Assembly: GCA_036873755.1 (NCBI GenBank)
Contig: JAVTVY010020563.1
Coordinates: forward strand, 1 to 64,000
Direction: 5' to 3'
Source of the DNA: Hanleya hanleyi
Lineage: Eukaryota > Mollusca > Polyplacophora > Lepidopleurida > Hanleyidae
Length of the DNA stretch: 64,000 bases
The position numbers and the translations under genes are program-made. Numbering within the stretch: position 1 is the stretch's first letter; each line of letters opens with the position of its first letter. This document shows positions 27,461 through 42,200 of this stretch, in pieces. The notes below the pieces were generated by a model. The model saw nothing but the letters and a program-made list of their open reading frames with translations. It did not search any database and was not told the origin of the DNA.

Positions 27461-28897
27461 CGCGTCGCTAGGATTTTCCAAAGGGGGGTCGATTATCATA
27501 GCACTTTAGGCGAGGGTCCAGGGGCCGCCTAGGCCCCGGAAGCTCCGGGGTCCTAGATCGCCGGAGATCCGTTCTAAGCGTTTTCCCGGAATTAAATCTG
27601 AACATAATGTATGCAGATTTAGGGTTATATTATACAGCTCTGAGACCTTAGATGGTCTGAGATGCATTCTGAGCGATTCCCAACAATTAAACTAACACGT
27701 CATTTGTCAAATATCAGTATTATATTTTATTCTCTTGTCATCTTGAAAACACAATAATAACGCTTTGGGCCTATATACCTCGTAGGCTAACCCAGTGGCG
27801 TCGGAACGTAATTGAAAGTTGGGGACCACTATCACAGCCCAACAGGCGGGGGTCCAGGGGCCGCCTAGGCCCCGGAAGCTCCGGGGTCCTAGATAGCCGG
27901 AGATGCGTTCTGAACGTTTTTCCGGAAATAAAACTGATCATACTGCATGCACATTTATGATTCTATTTTCACGATTTTTTTCGCAATTATAAGCATGCAT
28001 CGATATTGAAAACATCGCACCTCCTGCCTTCATCCATTTGACGTTCTAGTTATATTTAAAACATACAAAACGATGACTTATAGTTCTTGGGAGGGAAACG
28101 AATATGCCTACAGATACGATTCATTCACACAAGGATAAAACAAGGAAATCCTCACAGCCCAACAGGCGAGGGTCCACGAGCCGTTTAGGCCCCGGAAGCT
28201 CCGAAGTTCCAGATCTCCAGAGACAAGTTCTAAGAGTTTTCCCAGAAATAAATTCGAACGTAATGTATGCAGATTTATGGTTCTATTTTCACGTATGTTT
28301 CGCATTTATAAGCACCTATCGATATTGAAAAAATCATACTTCATGCCTGAATCCATTTGACTGTTTAGTTATATTTATCACATAAAAAGAACACATAAAA
28401 AACCGATGACCTTTACATGATGGAACATTAGAACCAATATGATAGCGATTCATTTACACAAAGCTAAAATGAACAATCGTCACAGCCTGACAGGCGAGGG
28501 TCCAGGGGCCGCTTAGGCCCCGGAAGCTCCAGGGTCTCCGGTTGCCGGAGATGCGTTTTACCCGTTTTCTCGGAAACAAATCTGAACACAATGTATATAG
28601 ATTTATGGTTCTATTTTCACATTTGTTTCGCATAAACCCGCATCGACATTGAAGAATATGCCGGACTCCATTTGACTTCCTGGTTTGACACAAACAAAAC
28701 GGGCCTTTTACACACCACTACACGTCTTGGCACTCTATCTGTAATTTTTATGGTTTTTTTATTTTATGTTTTTGTTTTCTCTGTTTTTGTTTTTTGTTTT
28801 TTTTGTTTTTTCTTTTGCTTTTTCTTCTGTTTTTTTTTGGTGCGGCCAAGGGGGGGTCGTTCGCACCGGACGACCCCCCCCTAACGACGCCCCTGGG
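27461..28897. repeat. Nested element with four ~330-bp tandem units
   Basis: The block GGCGAGGGTCCAGGGGCCGC with TAGGCCCCGGAAGCTCC recurs near 27510, 27846, 28164 and 28492, each followed by CCGGAGAT, GTTTTCCCGGA and an ATGTATGCAGATTTA-type segment. The ends carry GCGTCGCTAGG (27463) and the complement CCTAACGACGC (28880), short inverted ends typical of a DNA transposon. Confidence 0.75.
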
Positions 28898-29875
28898 GGT
28901 ATTATACCTTGATCGAGGTATTAGCCTATACCTCGATTGGGCTATAGGGCTATGTCAACTTCAGTATTTATAATTATATATTTATGGAAAATGTGGACAT
29001 TCACATATATGCCGGACTGCATGAATCTTTCAACAGCATCCATTGCTTCATTATTTCATGATTTTCACTGCAACGTATAGACGAAAATCCTGTGATGTCA
29101 TCGCTGGTTGTAAACAGACTGCGCGCATCAGCTTTGGGGCAAAACATTGAAAGTTTCAGGGGAGACAACTCGATTAACGTGCAGATTTATAGGCAGTCGT
29201 CCCAAACCGTTATCATTTATAGTCGTGATTTAGCGCCATATATTGAAACGAAATTTATGGATACGATTCATTTGTCACAAAGCTTAAATTCGTTTTTGTA
29301 TATAATAATATTTTCATGACAAATAATAAGCAAATGAACATTTTAGCAGTGAATAAACTGAGGCTTTCAGTACGGCATATACCGATATGTTTTAAGCTAC
29401 CGGGTATTTTAATTTTCATATTTCATGTCCTACGGAACTAAGTTTGAATTTGAACTTCGTTATTACAAGATACCTTATCTTCTTTATGGGGCTAAGGTAA
29501 TGCGACTATATATTTAGAAATAAAATTTGTACTAATGGTAAGGTACCATTGTTTTTACAAAACAATACTTTCGTATCCGTTCTGATCAAATTGTCATTTT
29601 CTGTTCATTTGCCACTTTGATCAAAAGCAATCTAGTGTTGCAATGTCACTTTTTATAAGCTGTGACATACATCAAATATCGTTTTGAATCAAGGTCTTAG
29701 GTGTCATTTTAGCCTCCGGATATATATATCGTCCCAACCTAAGCTTTTTATATGGAAGCCTGTCCTGGCGAATTTCGTTAAAAATCTCGACAAATCGTGT
29801 TACGTGTGTACAAGTAAACATCGCAAGAAATAGCTGAAAATAATGATATTATTTATGAAAATAATTCATGGTATT

Positions 29876-30620
29876 CATATTTTCATGATCCTATAATACT
29901 GAGATGAAAATATGTATTTACGTTTTCTTTCTATGGATGCGTTTGCAAAGGAAAGTTATCAAAACCTATACTGTCGGGAATATCGCGAAAAATTCGTGTC
30001 AAATCGGCACCATCTTTTCCCATTAATATTACAAGGAAGCTGCTAAAGAAACAGAAATGATATTTTATTTCATGATCCTATAATACTAGACAAGAAATTT
30101 ATGCATTTAGATTTTTATTTTACGGAAGCCTTTTCAAGTAAAGTTATCAATACCAAGTGTCGGTATCGCGGAAAATTCTTGGCGAATTGACACCATCTTT
30201 TTCGATAATTATTACAAGAAAACAGCTATAGATACAGCAAAAATATTTATATTTTCATGATCCTATAATACTTGAGATGAAAAATAGGCAGTTAGATTTT
30301 TATTTCATGGATGCGTTTTCATAGTAAGTTACCGGTATTGAAACCTGGTGTTGGTATATCGCGGAAAATTCGCGGCGAATACAAGCTAACTTTTCTTGCA
30401 TACATTACAAGAAGAACGAAGAATATACATAAACGTTTATATTTTCATGATCCTATAATACTCCAAATGAAAACTATTTATTTAGATTTGTATTTTTTGG
30501 ATGCATTTTCAATGAAAGTTATTAAAACGTTTTGTGTCGGTGTATCGCAAAAAAAATTCCCGTCGAATCGACACCATGCATCTTTTACGGCAAACTTCTC
30601 GTCGTGAGGTGAAAGAAATT
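29876..30620. repeat. Four tandem units of about 187 bp
   Basis: TTCATGATCCTATAATACT recurs near 29880, 30066, 30254 and 30446. Each is followed by a GATGCGTTTTC-type word, AAAGTTATCAA, a TATCGCGGAAAATTC word and ACACCATCTTTT. Confidence 0.8.
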
Positions 30621-31079
30621 TGTAGCAAAAGATATATTTTTGAAACGGGTATCTGTACAGGTTTAAAAATAACTAAACAGAATAAAATATCGAAGAGATA
30701 CAGGCAGAGTTATCAAGTGTTGGTTACCATCTCCGGCGTATCCCCCGTCATATTTTCGCGGAATGTAGGCCGTGCCCACTGCCCTGTTTGCCCAGGTTTG
30801 AAGATTGCTATAATGTCAATTTACTGAGAATTTGTCATAAAAATATTTTTTATAAACAATGCATGATATACGTTTTTTGACCAATGTATCGCGGAAATAA
30901 ATTTCTTACGATAGATGACGCTAAATCACGACTATAAATGTGAACTGTCTTAGGCCATTGCCTGTTAATTTGCAGGTTAATCGAGTTGTCTCCCTTCATT
31001 CGAAGAGTTTTCTGCCACAAAGTCTGTGCGCGCAACTCCGGAAGTTGGGCCCGATTGTAAACATTGGCAAGCTATGTAT

Positions 31080-31590
31080 TGCTTCGTTTTATGCGACTAA
31101 TCATTCAAATTAGCCACTTCAATATTTCAAAAATGAAACATGGCTTCAAATGACATATTCGGTGAAATTTATTCTGTAAATAAAAATAGCATGGGGTGGC
31201 ATACTTTCATATCAAGGTCATGCGCAAATTGTAGGATTTGAGAGGCAATGCCCTAGTTAATAAATCAAGTTTAACTGACAGATACATAATCTAAACTGCT
31301 AGCATGTGCAGATAAAAAACAGACCTCTGCTCTGGGTATTATGACCCTGCCATGTGTATGCATGCTAGGAGATTGTGCATTGCATCAGACAATTTAATCT
31401 AATTTATTCATCAGTCAGTGCATCTACATTCATGCAACATGAATATGACTTTGAGATGGAAGTATGCCATCACATGCCATTTTCATTTACATAATAAATT
31501 TCACCGAATATGTCATTTGAAGCCATGTTTCATTTTTGAAATATTAGTGGCTAATTTGATTGATTAGCCGCATAAAACGAAGCAATAAGT
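31080..31590. repeat. Foldback (long inverted repeat, ~95-bp arms)
   Basis: TTGCTTCGTTTTATGCGACT with ATGAAACATGGCTTCAAATG at 31080-31165 is the near-perfect complement of 31490-31587. The loop is about 320 bp. Confidence 0.82.
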
Positions 31591-31845
31591 TGCTGTGAAA
31601 ATCAGGGAACACTGAAGCCATAGATGTTGTTGAAAGATCCATACAGTCCAGGGTATGTGTGGATGTCCACATTTTCCATAAATTGACAAAAACTGAAGTT
31701 GACATAGCCCTATACCCCAATCGAGGTATAGGCCTATACCTCGATCGAGGTATAATACCCCGATAAAGGCATAATACCTCGATCAAGATATTTTCCCCAA
31801 CCTGTAGAACAAGGCTACACCGGAGTTACAATCAACCCTGGCACT

Positions 31846-33227
31846 GTGCTAGGGCTGTAGCAATTATTTGAAAGTGTCTCTTATTGGGTTATTCTGTTTG
31901 AATGTATTAAAATAATATACCAAAATGTTCTTTGTCCCTAGAAGAATCCCACTATATATAGCCTTGAGAAGTTGGATTTTTTTTTGGGTTGTAACAAATA
32001 AATAAAGGCACTCACGTAAACAGGGAAGCCAGGAGAGCATGATACCATTTACCATTCAAGTGTACAACAAGCCAAATGATCACAACCGGTAAAAGAAGTT
32101 CCACATTCACAGAGCTTAAAACGTGAAATCGCCATCAAAAGTGCAAAGCGGAAGTTACGTGTTCAAAGAGAACTTCAAAGCAAGAGAAATAACTGATACC
32201 TGTTCAGGTGAAAACAATTCGAGGGTCGGGTAGCTGACGTAAGAAAATTATGTTCTGTGTGTTGACTCGGCGTACTGTGTAACACAGGCGAGTCCCACCT
32301 GTCGAGCGCCTCACTGTTTTCTTTCCTGGGAAAGTGGAAGAGCGGGTCTATAAAATGTTTCAAGGATTACAGATGATTTACAGGGTTTTAGAAAGAAAGA
32401 TTTGTACAGTTGTTCATCCTAGGCTATTAATATCAGTCCTTATGATATTGCTTACTTCGGCGCGCTCGAAAGCCCTTTGACGAAAAATATGATTGAGTTT
32501 CCTTAGCGTTTCGGTTAAAAGCTAATGGTTCCAGATTTTTCAACTTGTTCCATTCATTTGTGTTGTTCGGGCACCTCGTGGATGACGTGTCTTCTGTCAA
32601 AACATGTCAAACAGGTTTTGTCAAAGGTCAAATCATTGGTCATCGGATCGCTGATGTAACATTTCCTGATTGCAATTTATCAGGCTGCGCAAGAATCGGC
32701 GCCCAGACACAGTCTTCACAATCCTAATACTATATAGATGTCCTGTTTGACACTAATGTTTGGTATTTATTCTGAGAGCAACCATAGAAATATTTCTCAA
32801 AAATGTCAATAATAACTGAACAAGCCAAAGTGCTCATTCAATGTTGATGCACAAAAATGTGCCTGTCAAAATCTCTGTACTAAAACAGTCTTCATAAGGA
32901 GGATTCTTTATTGTTATAAGTGAATATGGATGGTTGTTAGCGAGACCACGTGTGCCCGACATTGACGGTGACAGGCTGCTTTATCCACGTCAATATACAT
33001 GTACAATGTAAGCGTTATCATGGTTGTGGGAGGAGGCAAGGGAAGTAACTTAGTCACATCTTGTACTCCTTCAGTGAAGCGCTACAAGAAATGATAGGTG
33101 AACATTCATCGCCGAACATGCCGAACCATTGAAAAGTAACTGCTGATTTAATTCTTACAATCTTTTATTTTAATGATCTAGGAAATATATGTATTATCAA
33201 ATGATGCTTCTACCCCTCTTTTTTCAG
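31846..33227. other. Region upstream of the first visible TBL3 exon
   Basis: Should hold the TBL3 promoter and first coding exon(s). The first visible exon needs two bases of a codon from the exon before it. No convincing start exon was identified on the plus strand. No other gene or long repeat recognised. Confidence 0.4.
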
Positions 33228-33279
33228 TTTTGCTGTTGAAAGCAAGCATGGGGCATTCTATACTGGAGGAAATGTACAG
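33228..33279 (+). CDS. TBL3: TBL3 exon a (first visible)
   Basis: Acceptor tttttcag, donor gtaatc. Starts with the last base of a codon, then FAVESKHGAFYTGGNVQ, the segment just before the first WD repeat. Ends in phase 0. Confidence 0.88.
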
Positions 33280-36200
33280 GTAATCTTGACGATTGCATAT
33301 CTCCCATTTGCATCTTCTCGGGGGATATTCGGCGGAATATAATCTCCCTCGAGAAACATGTAAACCATATTGCTTTACACATTGACAAATTCAAGGACAG
33401 TGACATCTGTCCTTATAAATGTTTCTGAAGTAATTAGGGCGTTATTGGCTCAAAATAGTCTCTGTCCTTCTTTTCTGTATGAAAATCAAGATTTGTAATT
33501 ATATCTCCCAATGCAAAACACTCCGGATTCATGCTTGACTTTGTAGGTGACCAGTGATGGCCTGTTCATGCTGTGTGGTTGTGGTGATAAGATCCAGGTG
33601 CTGGAAGTACTTTCAGGCAAAGTGATCAACACTATAGGAGAGGTATGGTACCGGTAATCAGTCATTGCTGTGAGGTGGGAGCCTGATCCAGATTCTGAAT
33701 TTGAGAAGCCTTTACTCAAAATAATTCTTCTAAATGTCTAAATTAAGTTGTCCCTGTTATATACTGTTCAACTTTTCTTCATTCAGCTTCTCGAATGTAA
33801 AAATCAATAATAGGACCCTACCCATGGGGTTCTCGGTGTGAAAAGGAATAGGACCCAACGTCGTGATATGACTGAAATATAGTTCAAAGTGACATTAAAT
33901 CATATTCACTCGCACACTCATCCTTCTTCTTTCAGCATGTTCAGGCACCTTACATGCCTTAGGGCCAAATCATTCCAAAATGGTGAAATGAACCCATGCA
34001 CATGATGCAGTGAAGTCGAAACTGTTCCGACATTTTTAAATTTTTCTTTCAATTTGCAGAAAGAAGATGAAGAGATCACAAGCTTTGTCCTCAGTCCGGA
34101 TAATCAGGTATTAACTCATGGCTTGCTTTTTGTCATATTCTTCCTGAATTCAGACAGATTCCCGCCATTCCATCTGACAGGATTTTTGGTTATGGGTCAC
34201 ATCTCTGAAACCAGATGTTCCATTGATACCCCTCCACCAAACCTAATAAATGCTCCTACATTATTCAGAATTTGAAGATTAAAAATTTTTGTATTTCACT
34301 TTATATAGATTCTGGTGCTGTCCACACAGACTCTAGTACTGAGACAATGGGACTGGAGAGAAACTATCCTCACACGATCATGGAAGGTAAAGCTAATAGT
34401 GCAGTTAGTGTTGATATGCTTAACAAATCCAGTATGGTAATACCTCTAATAATTCAATCACAGGAAGTAACATTTCTCATCATAAAATCTGGGGGGGGGG
34501 ATCAAATTTACTAAAACAGGAAGTTGGGGGAAAATAGTTCGAAATCATGCATATAATCAATTATTTTTGTTATTTCAATGATTTTAGAGGGTGATCTAAT
34601 TTAGTAGTACAATCAATTGAATTTTGTCCCCAAAATTGGGGGTGATTGAATTTTGACAGTGGGATTGAATTATTAGAGGGATTCTCTACGTGTAAGTTCC
34701 AGTAAATGCATAGTGCTGTTATAAGTCAGATTCCTAGAACCGGTATTAATATTGATCTTTTTATTGATATGTAGACAAATATAAGGATACATAACCCCCT
34801 TCCAAGGTAGTTTTGTACACCCCTTGATAATTTGTCTTCTGTAGCGATAAATATATTTTATGAAAGAATGTCATTCACTTATGTAAGTTGCATAACTGTT
34901 GTTACTACCATGTAGAACATATTCAATATTATATAAATTACATATAAGTGACTTCCTCAGGACATATGCTTTCATAAATTTTTTACATTATTGTTGTTAT
35001 TTATATGTTGAGTATTTATTGCTACAGAAGACAAATTATCAAGGGGTGTACAAAACTACCTCAGGGGGGTTACGTATCCTTAATGTCTGATATTTTGCAT
35101 GTAGATAAGCTAGACTACTCAGTATTTTCCCACAGAATTAACTAGAATGGTGCATTGTCCTGTTGTGCTGTGTACTCTCTCATCCCAGCCTGTTATTTTG
35201 AATAGGTTAATATGAACATTGTGATATGATCTGATATACAGGCCATACATTCAGCTCCAGTTTCCTGCATGACATTTGACCCTACAACCACTCTACTGGC
35301 GACAGGCAGCTCTGATTCCACCATCAAGATCTGGGACATTGTCCGACAATACTGTACCCACAACCTCAGAGGTCACACAGGAGTTGTACGGTGAGCCAGG
35401 AGGAAGCGAAAATGGGAATTTTGCTCCAGTAAATTTCCTGTTTAAACATAAAAATTACAATTTTTACCTCACGGGCAAAATGCCCAAATGGTATTGTCGT
35501 CGTCTGTCCATGCATCAGTCTGTGCTTCTGTCCGTCTGTCGTACCATCCATCTGTCCATCTCTCTTGTGGACATTATATCTCAAGGAGGAATATAGCCAG
35601 CCATTGTTAATTCATACCATATATGCATCTGTTGAAGGGACAAAAGCCTATTGAAAATGACAGACCTTGACCTATTTGATCAAGGTCAAATTCTAGTATT
35701 TTGCAATATTTTTTGACGTATAAAGCTAGGGTCTCCAAATTCATATTACATATGCAACTGGTGATTGAATATAAACCTACCCCAGTTAACTGACCTTGAC
35801 CTATTTTTTCAAGGTCACTGACTGTTTATTATGATATAACCGGAAGAAATACAACTAGGCTTTCCAAATTAATACTATGTGTACATCTGGCAATGGTCCA
35901 GAGGTTTACTGAAGATGGTTGACCCTGACCTATCTACATTGTCCCAATTTATATGACATTGGCAACTGATGATGGACCTGAAGTATATTGAATATCACTG
36001 ACCTTGACCTGTTTTCTAAATGTTGAATGCTAAATGTTAAGTCTAAGATATCTTTCTGAATTCACGTTTCATGTAAGTGAGACTAGACCAGAAAACTGTT
36101 GAATATATGGACTGATCTTGAATTATATTTCCAAGATCAAATTACTTGATTTGATTATGAGCTATACAGAACAGTATATTTAGAGCTAGGAATTTGGTCA

Positions 36201-39200
36201 TGCTCTACCAGAACCTCAGTCCCATCGAATAAGGCCTTGGCAAAACCTGAGCTGTTCCAACTTCCTATGTATTTCTTATATGAGAGAACTAGGGTCAAAT
36301 CTACTAGATCAAATTTGTATTAACCTAGTTTTTAAAATACATCTTGTGCAGTGCATGAATGCTGAGTGTAGACAAGTACATATAGATGAGGGTTATTGGA
36401 GCCCATTGGACTATTTTTCTCCAGTGAAAGTGCAGAAATTAACACCATCTGAAAAATTGTGAAAGCTGGGGTGCCCGAGTGGTCTAGAGCGCTGGCATAT
36501 ACTGCTGGTGATTTTGTGCCAAACTCTGAGGGCATGGGTTCGAGTCTGCACGGGACTGGCCCATCCAGCACTAGTATCTGTGCTTTACTCAGAAAGTATC
36601 ATCCATTGGATATAATGAGAAAAAATATAATTTTACATGCATTTACCTGCTACATGTAGTTTTCAAAGTTTCTGAACCTTTTTATACGCCCGCCCAAAAG
36701 GCGGACGTATTATGTGATGGCGGTTTCCGTCCGTCTGTCTGTCTGTCCGTCTGTCCGTCCCTCGTGTCCGGTCTATATCTTGGACAGTTTTCTATCTACT
36801 GTTCTAATTTTTGGTGAGTGGATACCCTACGGGGAGACGATGTGTCGCGTACCAAAATGAAGGTCGAGGTCAAAGGTCACTGGCCTAAAAAAAGGAAATC
36901 ACTGAAGTGTTCGTGTCCGGTCTATATCTGTGAACGTTTTCTATCCACAGTTGCAATTTTTCTTGAGTGGATACGCTAGGTGGAGACGATGTGTCGCGTA
37001 CCAACATTGAGGTCGAGGTCAGAGGTCAAAGGTCACTGTTGCCTAAAATCAGGAAATCATTGATCATTGACAGTTTTCTATCTACAGTTCTAATTTTTGG
37101 TGAGTGTATGCTCTACGGGGGAACGATGTATTGCATACGAAATGTAGGTCGAGGTCAGAGGTCAAAGGTCAGTGTGACAGAAAAATCAGGAAATTATAAA
37201 AAATTTCTAATTTTTTGTGAGTGGATTCAATAGGGGGAAGTGAGGTGTCGCATACCAAAAAATAGGTCAAGGTCAAAGGTCACTGTGACCCCAAAATCAG
37301 GAAATTATTAAAAATAATTTTTTTTTGTGTCAGTAGATACATTAGGAGGACACGATGTGTCACATACCAAAATGTAGGTCAAGTGACCTGCTCAAAGGTC
37401 AAGGTCACTGTGACCCCAAAATAGTGAAATTGTTTAAAAATCATGGTTTTTTGTGTCCATTGAGAAATTATGGGGAGACAGTTTTTCATGTATCAAAATT
37501 TAGGTCAAGGTCAATAGCCAAGGTCACTGTGACTCCAGAATCAAGAAATCTTTGAAAATGACTTTTTTTGTGTCAGTAGATACATTAGGGGGACATGATG
37601 TGTCACGTACCAACATGCAGGTCAAGGCCGAATGTCAAGGTCACTGTGACCCCAAAAATCATGAAATTCATAACAATCATGATTTTTTTGTGTCCATTGA
37701 TACATTGAGGGAAGACGATGTGTCAGTCGTGTACCAAAATTTAGGTCTAGGTCAAAGGTCAAGGTCACTGTGACCCCAAAATCAGGAAATCATTATAAAT
37801 AACTGTGGGTCAAAGATCAAGGTCACTGTGACCCCATAATCAAGAAATCATTAAACGTCACATTTTCATATGCCTGTCGAGGACGAGGTCGTGTAATGCG
37901 ATGAATGTTCTGTCCATTCATCCATTAACATATGTTGCCCATGCGATATCTCTAGTTTCAAGGTATGGATTGGTACCAAACTTTGAGTATACCTTACTCG
38001 CATGGCAAAGAGGAGCCATACATTTTGAGATCAATTTGTCAAAGGTCAAGGTCACAGTCCCCCAAAACGGAATCAAGTTTAGCTGACTATATGTGTTAGG
38101 TTGGGATATTCAAAACTACGTATATATGGTATTGTCCTGTGAAGTTGTCTCCCATGTTTGAAAAAGCTACATTTAGTTGAACTGTTGTGAAATAATAACC
38201 ATACATTTACTAATTTAACGGGAAGAGGGGTCCTTTATGAACTTCATACCTGTTTATTAACTCAAGAACAAATTTTTACTTCATCAGTTTCTTCTTCCTT
38301 CATGAAAAATTCCCTCGTCTGAAAGGAATCCATTTGCAGGAAAACTGCTATTTTCTTGTGTTTGACTAAATTGGTCGATTTCAGTGTGGGATATGTGAGC
38401 TCTCAGCTCTTGCTTCAATGTCAACTAGTTACCAAGAGTTAAGCTCGTTTTAGTTTATCATTCAATATAAGATGTTATATATGTTACATTCTCAGAAGCA
38501 CAAAATTGTAGACTAGCTACCAATTGGAATCAAGGCTATTAAACAACCTTGAAATTTAGACCAGTGTAATTCCAGTTACACGGGCGTATATTGAAGCCCC
38601 TTGGGCTCTTGTTGTTAGGTGCGAAACAAATTGAATCTGGTTCCTTTTGTACCATATGGATAACCTTGCGTATTTCAGAGATCTTTTGCCAGAGGTCTGA
38701 ACTAACCATGTGACGCATTCAATTATAATGTCTCCCACGTCTGAATATACAAGTTCAGCAATTCCTATGTTTTCTGCAGTGTTGTCAAGTTTCACCCTGA
38801 TATGGAGAGACTGGAAGTGTATACCGCAGCAGAGGACAGTAAGATTCGTGTTTGGGAGCTGCGTACCAGTAGCTGTTCTCATGTTCTCGACACCCACTAC
38901 AGTGTCATCACCAGCCTCGTCTTCAGTTTGGATGGACAAACACTGCTCAGGTAGGACAGGTTGAACATCTGGAATTTTTTTAGCTTTTGATTTTGTGCTA
39001 TCTTCGAAATCTCACCAAGATGACAATCTCCTTGAAATTGGTTTATATTTGTATGTTCTAGAGTTAATGAACAATACATGGATATGCTTGGTTGGTAAAT
39101 TGAGAAATCCCTATGATAATTCCCCTTTATGATTGCAGTGTTAGTTTCATGTTTGCTTTCAATATTGTTCCATCTCTTGGGGAGCTTCTGCGGAAGACAG

Positions 39201-42200
39201 TGTATGAGAAAAATTGAAGCGTGTGAAAATGTTTTAATTAGTTCAATTATTAATTGTGAAATAGAGGCAAACTGTCTTTTATCAGCCAATTAGCAGAATA
39301 TGTTATTCAGGGGCATGTGAACTTTTAAGTAACTACTAAATCAATCTTAATAAAATAATATCCTATCAATGCTTCCCAATCATATATGTCGCTTTGTCAG
39401 ATCTTACTGATTTCAATTGAATTTGGGGGTCAGAGTGCTTAACTCATGAATATTTAATAGTCTCATGACATCACAGCTGCATTTCAACTACTTCATTTGC
39501 GGTCGGAGAGGGGGGATAGGCTTATGGTCCCTGATTTTATGCCAAGGACCAGTCCATAATTCTACCCCACATTATGGTGGGAGGCGGCAACATCAGACGA
39601 TTCCCCAACAGCTTGGCGTGTGATTTGGCTGAGCCAACCAGAAAACACCGACCATTATGTTCCCTTCAAAACACTATGAAAAGCTCTCGGGATTGGTTGA
39701 CACTCACGTTACTGCAAGCTGGTTAGATCCTGCAAGCGACTTATCGAAATGGGGGAGCAGGTAGGATGTAATTTTAATTAGATTGCTACTAAATTCATTT
39801 GCATGCAAGGCCACATAGTGACACCATTGATCACAATACATTTGCAATCTAAATGATGTCATGGTAGATCAGGATGAAATGTTTAATATGTGTTTACAGC
39901 TCTGGTCGAGATAGCATCATTGCTGTGTGGAGCATCAAATCATATGAACTGGAGAAGACAATTCCTGTATTTGAGGTATGGGCTATGTTTCAAGGATGCT
40001 TTATATTCTACAACAGGGACACATTTCTCCAGCCGTATCATACTGAACATGAATTCTGGTATCTGTATGATCAGTTCAGCTAATTTCTCCTTCAATTGAG
40101 CTTCGTGATGTGATGAAAATTTAAGGTTACGATCGTCCAGTCCTCTATCACATGAAGTGAAATTTCTTGCCATAAAGTCGTGGGGCATTCAAAATTATCA
40201 CAACAGAAAGTTGATAAAAGGGTCCAAAATCGTACAGATAATCCATCATCGTTATTTCAATGATTTTAGAAGGGCATCAAATTTGTTAGAAAGACAAAAT
40301 TCTGGAGTGATTGAAATCAATGGTTACAAAAACTTATACTAGTTTGAGAAGATCGGGCAAATTATCAAAATATTTGTAAAGTGTAAATCATTTCAAGTTT
40401 GTGTTCTAATGACCTCTTATTATCTAGGTGGTGGAATCAATGTTTTTGTTACCAGAGGATGAAGAACTAGCTCAGATTAACAAGCCAGCTGATGGACTGT
40501 TCTGTGTTACTGCTGGCAGTAAAGGTAAGTTTTCAATATGGTAGCACTTCTATCTACCTAGTATAATCCGTGGCGTGTCCTACTCCCCCTCCTCCTCCTA
40601 CTCCGCTTTACTCACTGCACAGCGGGTCGCATAGGTGTGGCACGGGATAGGGTAGGGCGAGAGATCTGGGGTTTTCACTACCTTTGATTCCATGGGCCAG
40701 GCTTGCACCCTACAGTAGAATGGGTCGACTGAGCATGCGAGATGAGTAGAGCGTGATGAGTAGTATAGAAAGGGCACACGATCTCCCTATCTTTCTAATA
40801 TTGTCAGTGACATCTTATTCCCAACTGACAATAATCAGGGTGAGTTATGTTTTTCTTTGGCACCCTGTGGGTTCGCTTTGCCCTCGTCTCTTCCATTCCA
40901 CGGATCTTACAATCATGGAAAATCTTGGAAAGTCATGGAATTTCGAAATTGATTTTCCAGTCCCAAAAGGTAGTGGGATTTTGTTAAAGGTTATGGAAAC
41001 TTTTCCATCGAACTTCCAACATCTCTGTTAGGTCCATATTATTTCTTAAATTCAGCCTCGGTGTATTGTCACAGACATGACAGACAGCTCGGCATCAGAA
41101 ATGGCTGTTCCTGCCCATAACTGGGGGACGGCTCTCATAAGATTAACATTAGGAAATACAGATAAATTGCCATAAATACAAAAGTATTTATTCCCGGCGG
41201 CTGATTTTCAGATATTATCGGAGAATGCCTAGTTCACAAAAAATACTTAAGTTTCAGAAATTTTCGACATACAGAAATCAACTGATGAAGAAAGATGGGT
41301 GTCAGACAATGTTATATCATATGAATCCATACCCCAGTTGCGCGGGTCATTGACAGAAGATGGAACCGCTGATTCATTGTTTTCCGCTCTTGTTTAGCAA
41401 GAGTTGTCTGGAAGAATAGAATGGCAGATCTTACATTTCTTTATTTCCTTTTATTTAATTTTCTTTACGTCTTGTCAAATCCTCCCTTGTGATGCAATTG
41501 TCAGATCTGACATTCATCTTAAAGCTGTTGTCAAAAGAATACAATGTAGTTTGATATGTGTCGGTGTATACATGTATGTCATGGAATTTGTCCTTAAGAA
41601 GGTAATAGAAATTCATAGAAAGTGTAAGAACCTTCCATTCGTCATACCCAACATGTTCTGCATTTCTCATTTTCTTGTGCCCAGATTCACAAACTGCAAT
41701 TCATGTTTGTATCATCAATCATATTATTACATATACATTCTGCAGGTATGTTGAAGGTCTGGGACATACAGAATGCAAAGTGTGTTCATAGCCAAGATGA
41801 GGCTATTGCTGTCAAAAAGGAGGAAGATCAAGGGCAGATAATCACACATGCCGTGTACACCGAGGCCACAAACACTATAACTGTGGTAACATATGACCAC
41901 AACATACTTCTATTTGCTGTGGATGATTTCAGTCTCAGAAAACAGGTGATAGTTACATTTAGTTTGGAAATTGCTATGTTTAGCACATTATTATTATTTT
42001 TTTTTTTTGCCTATGCCTTCTCATTTGGGCAAACTCGAACAGTGAAGAGACCGTGAATGAAATATCACTATGTCATCAAATGTATTTCATTCACAGACTT
42101 TATAAAGAGGGCTGTGTGTATTTTTTTTTTTTTTTGCCAAGCACAGACTATATAAAGAGGGCTGTATGTAAATTTTTTTTTTTGCCAAAAATCAAAGCAT

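Larger units (their letters stand above)
27330..31845. mobile_element. Composite inverted-repeat element with nested insertions
   Basis: The outer segments match in opposite orientation: GCTCCGGTGTAGCCTTGTTC (27366) against GAACAAGGCTACACCGGAG (31807), then TACCTTGATCGAGGTATTA, then GGGCTATGTCAACTTCAG (28948 against about 31692), then sequence near 29100-29270 against about 30885-31040. The left arm is split by a 1.4-kb repeat (27461-28897) and the right arm by a foldback (31080-31590). No transposase was seen; probably a large foldback or non-autonomous DNA transposon. Confidence 0.72.

Noticed and set aside
28672..28884. Hydrophobic 70-residue protein (Phe-rich)
   Set aside because: Produced by a poly-T/TTTTC tract at the end of a repeat.
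36468..36570. Functional tRNA gene
   Set aside because: A and B boxes are present but the acceptor and anticodon stems do not close.
41404..41754. 116-codon gene upstream of exon i
   Set aside because: Intron sequence; the frame ends by running across the exon acceptor.
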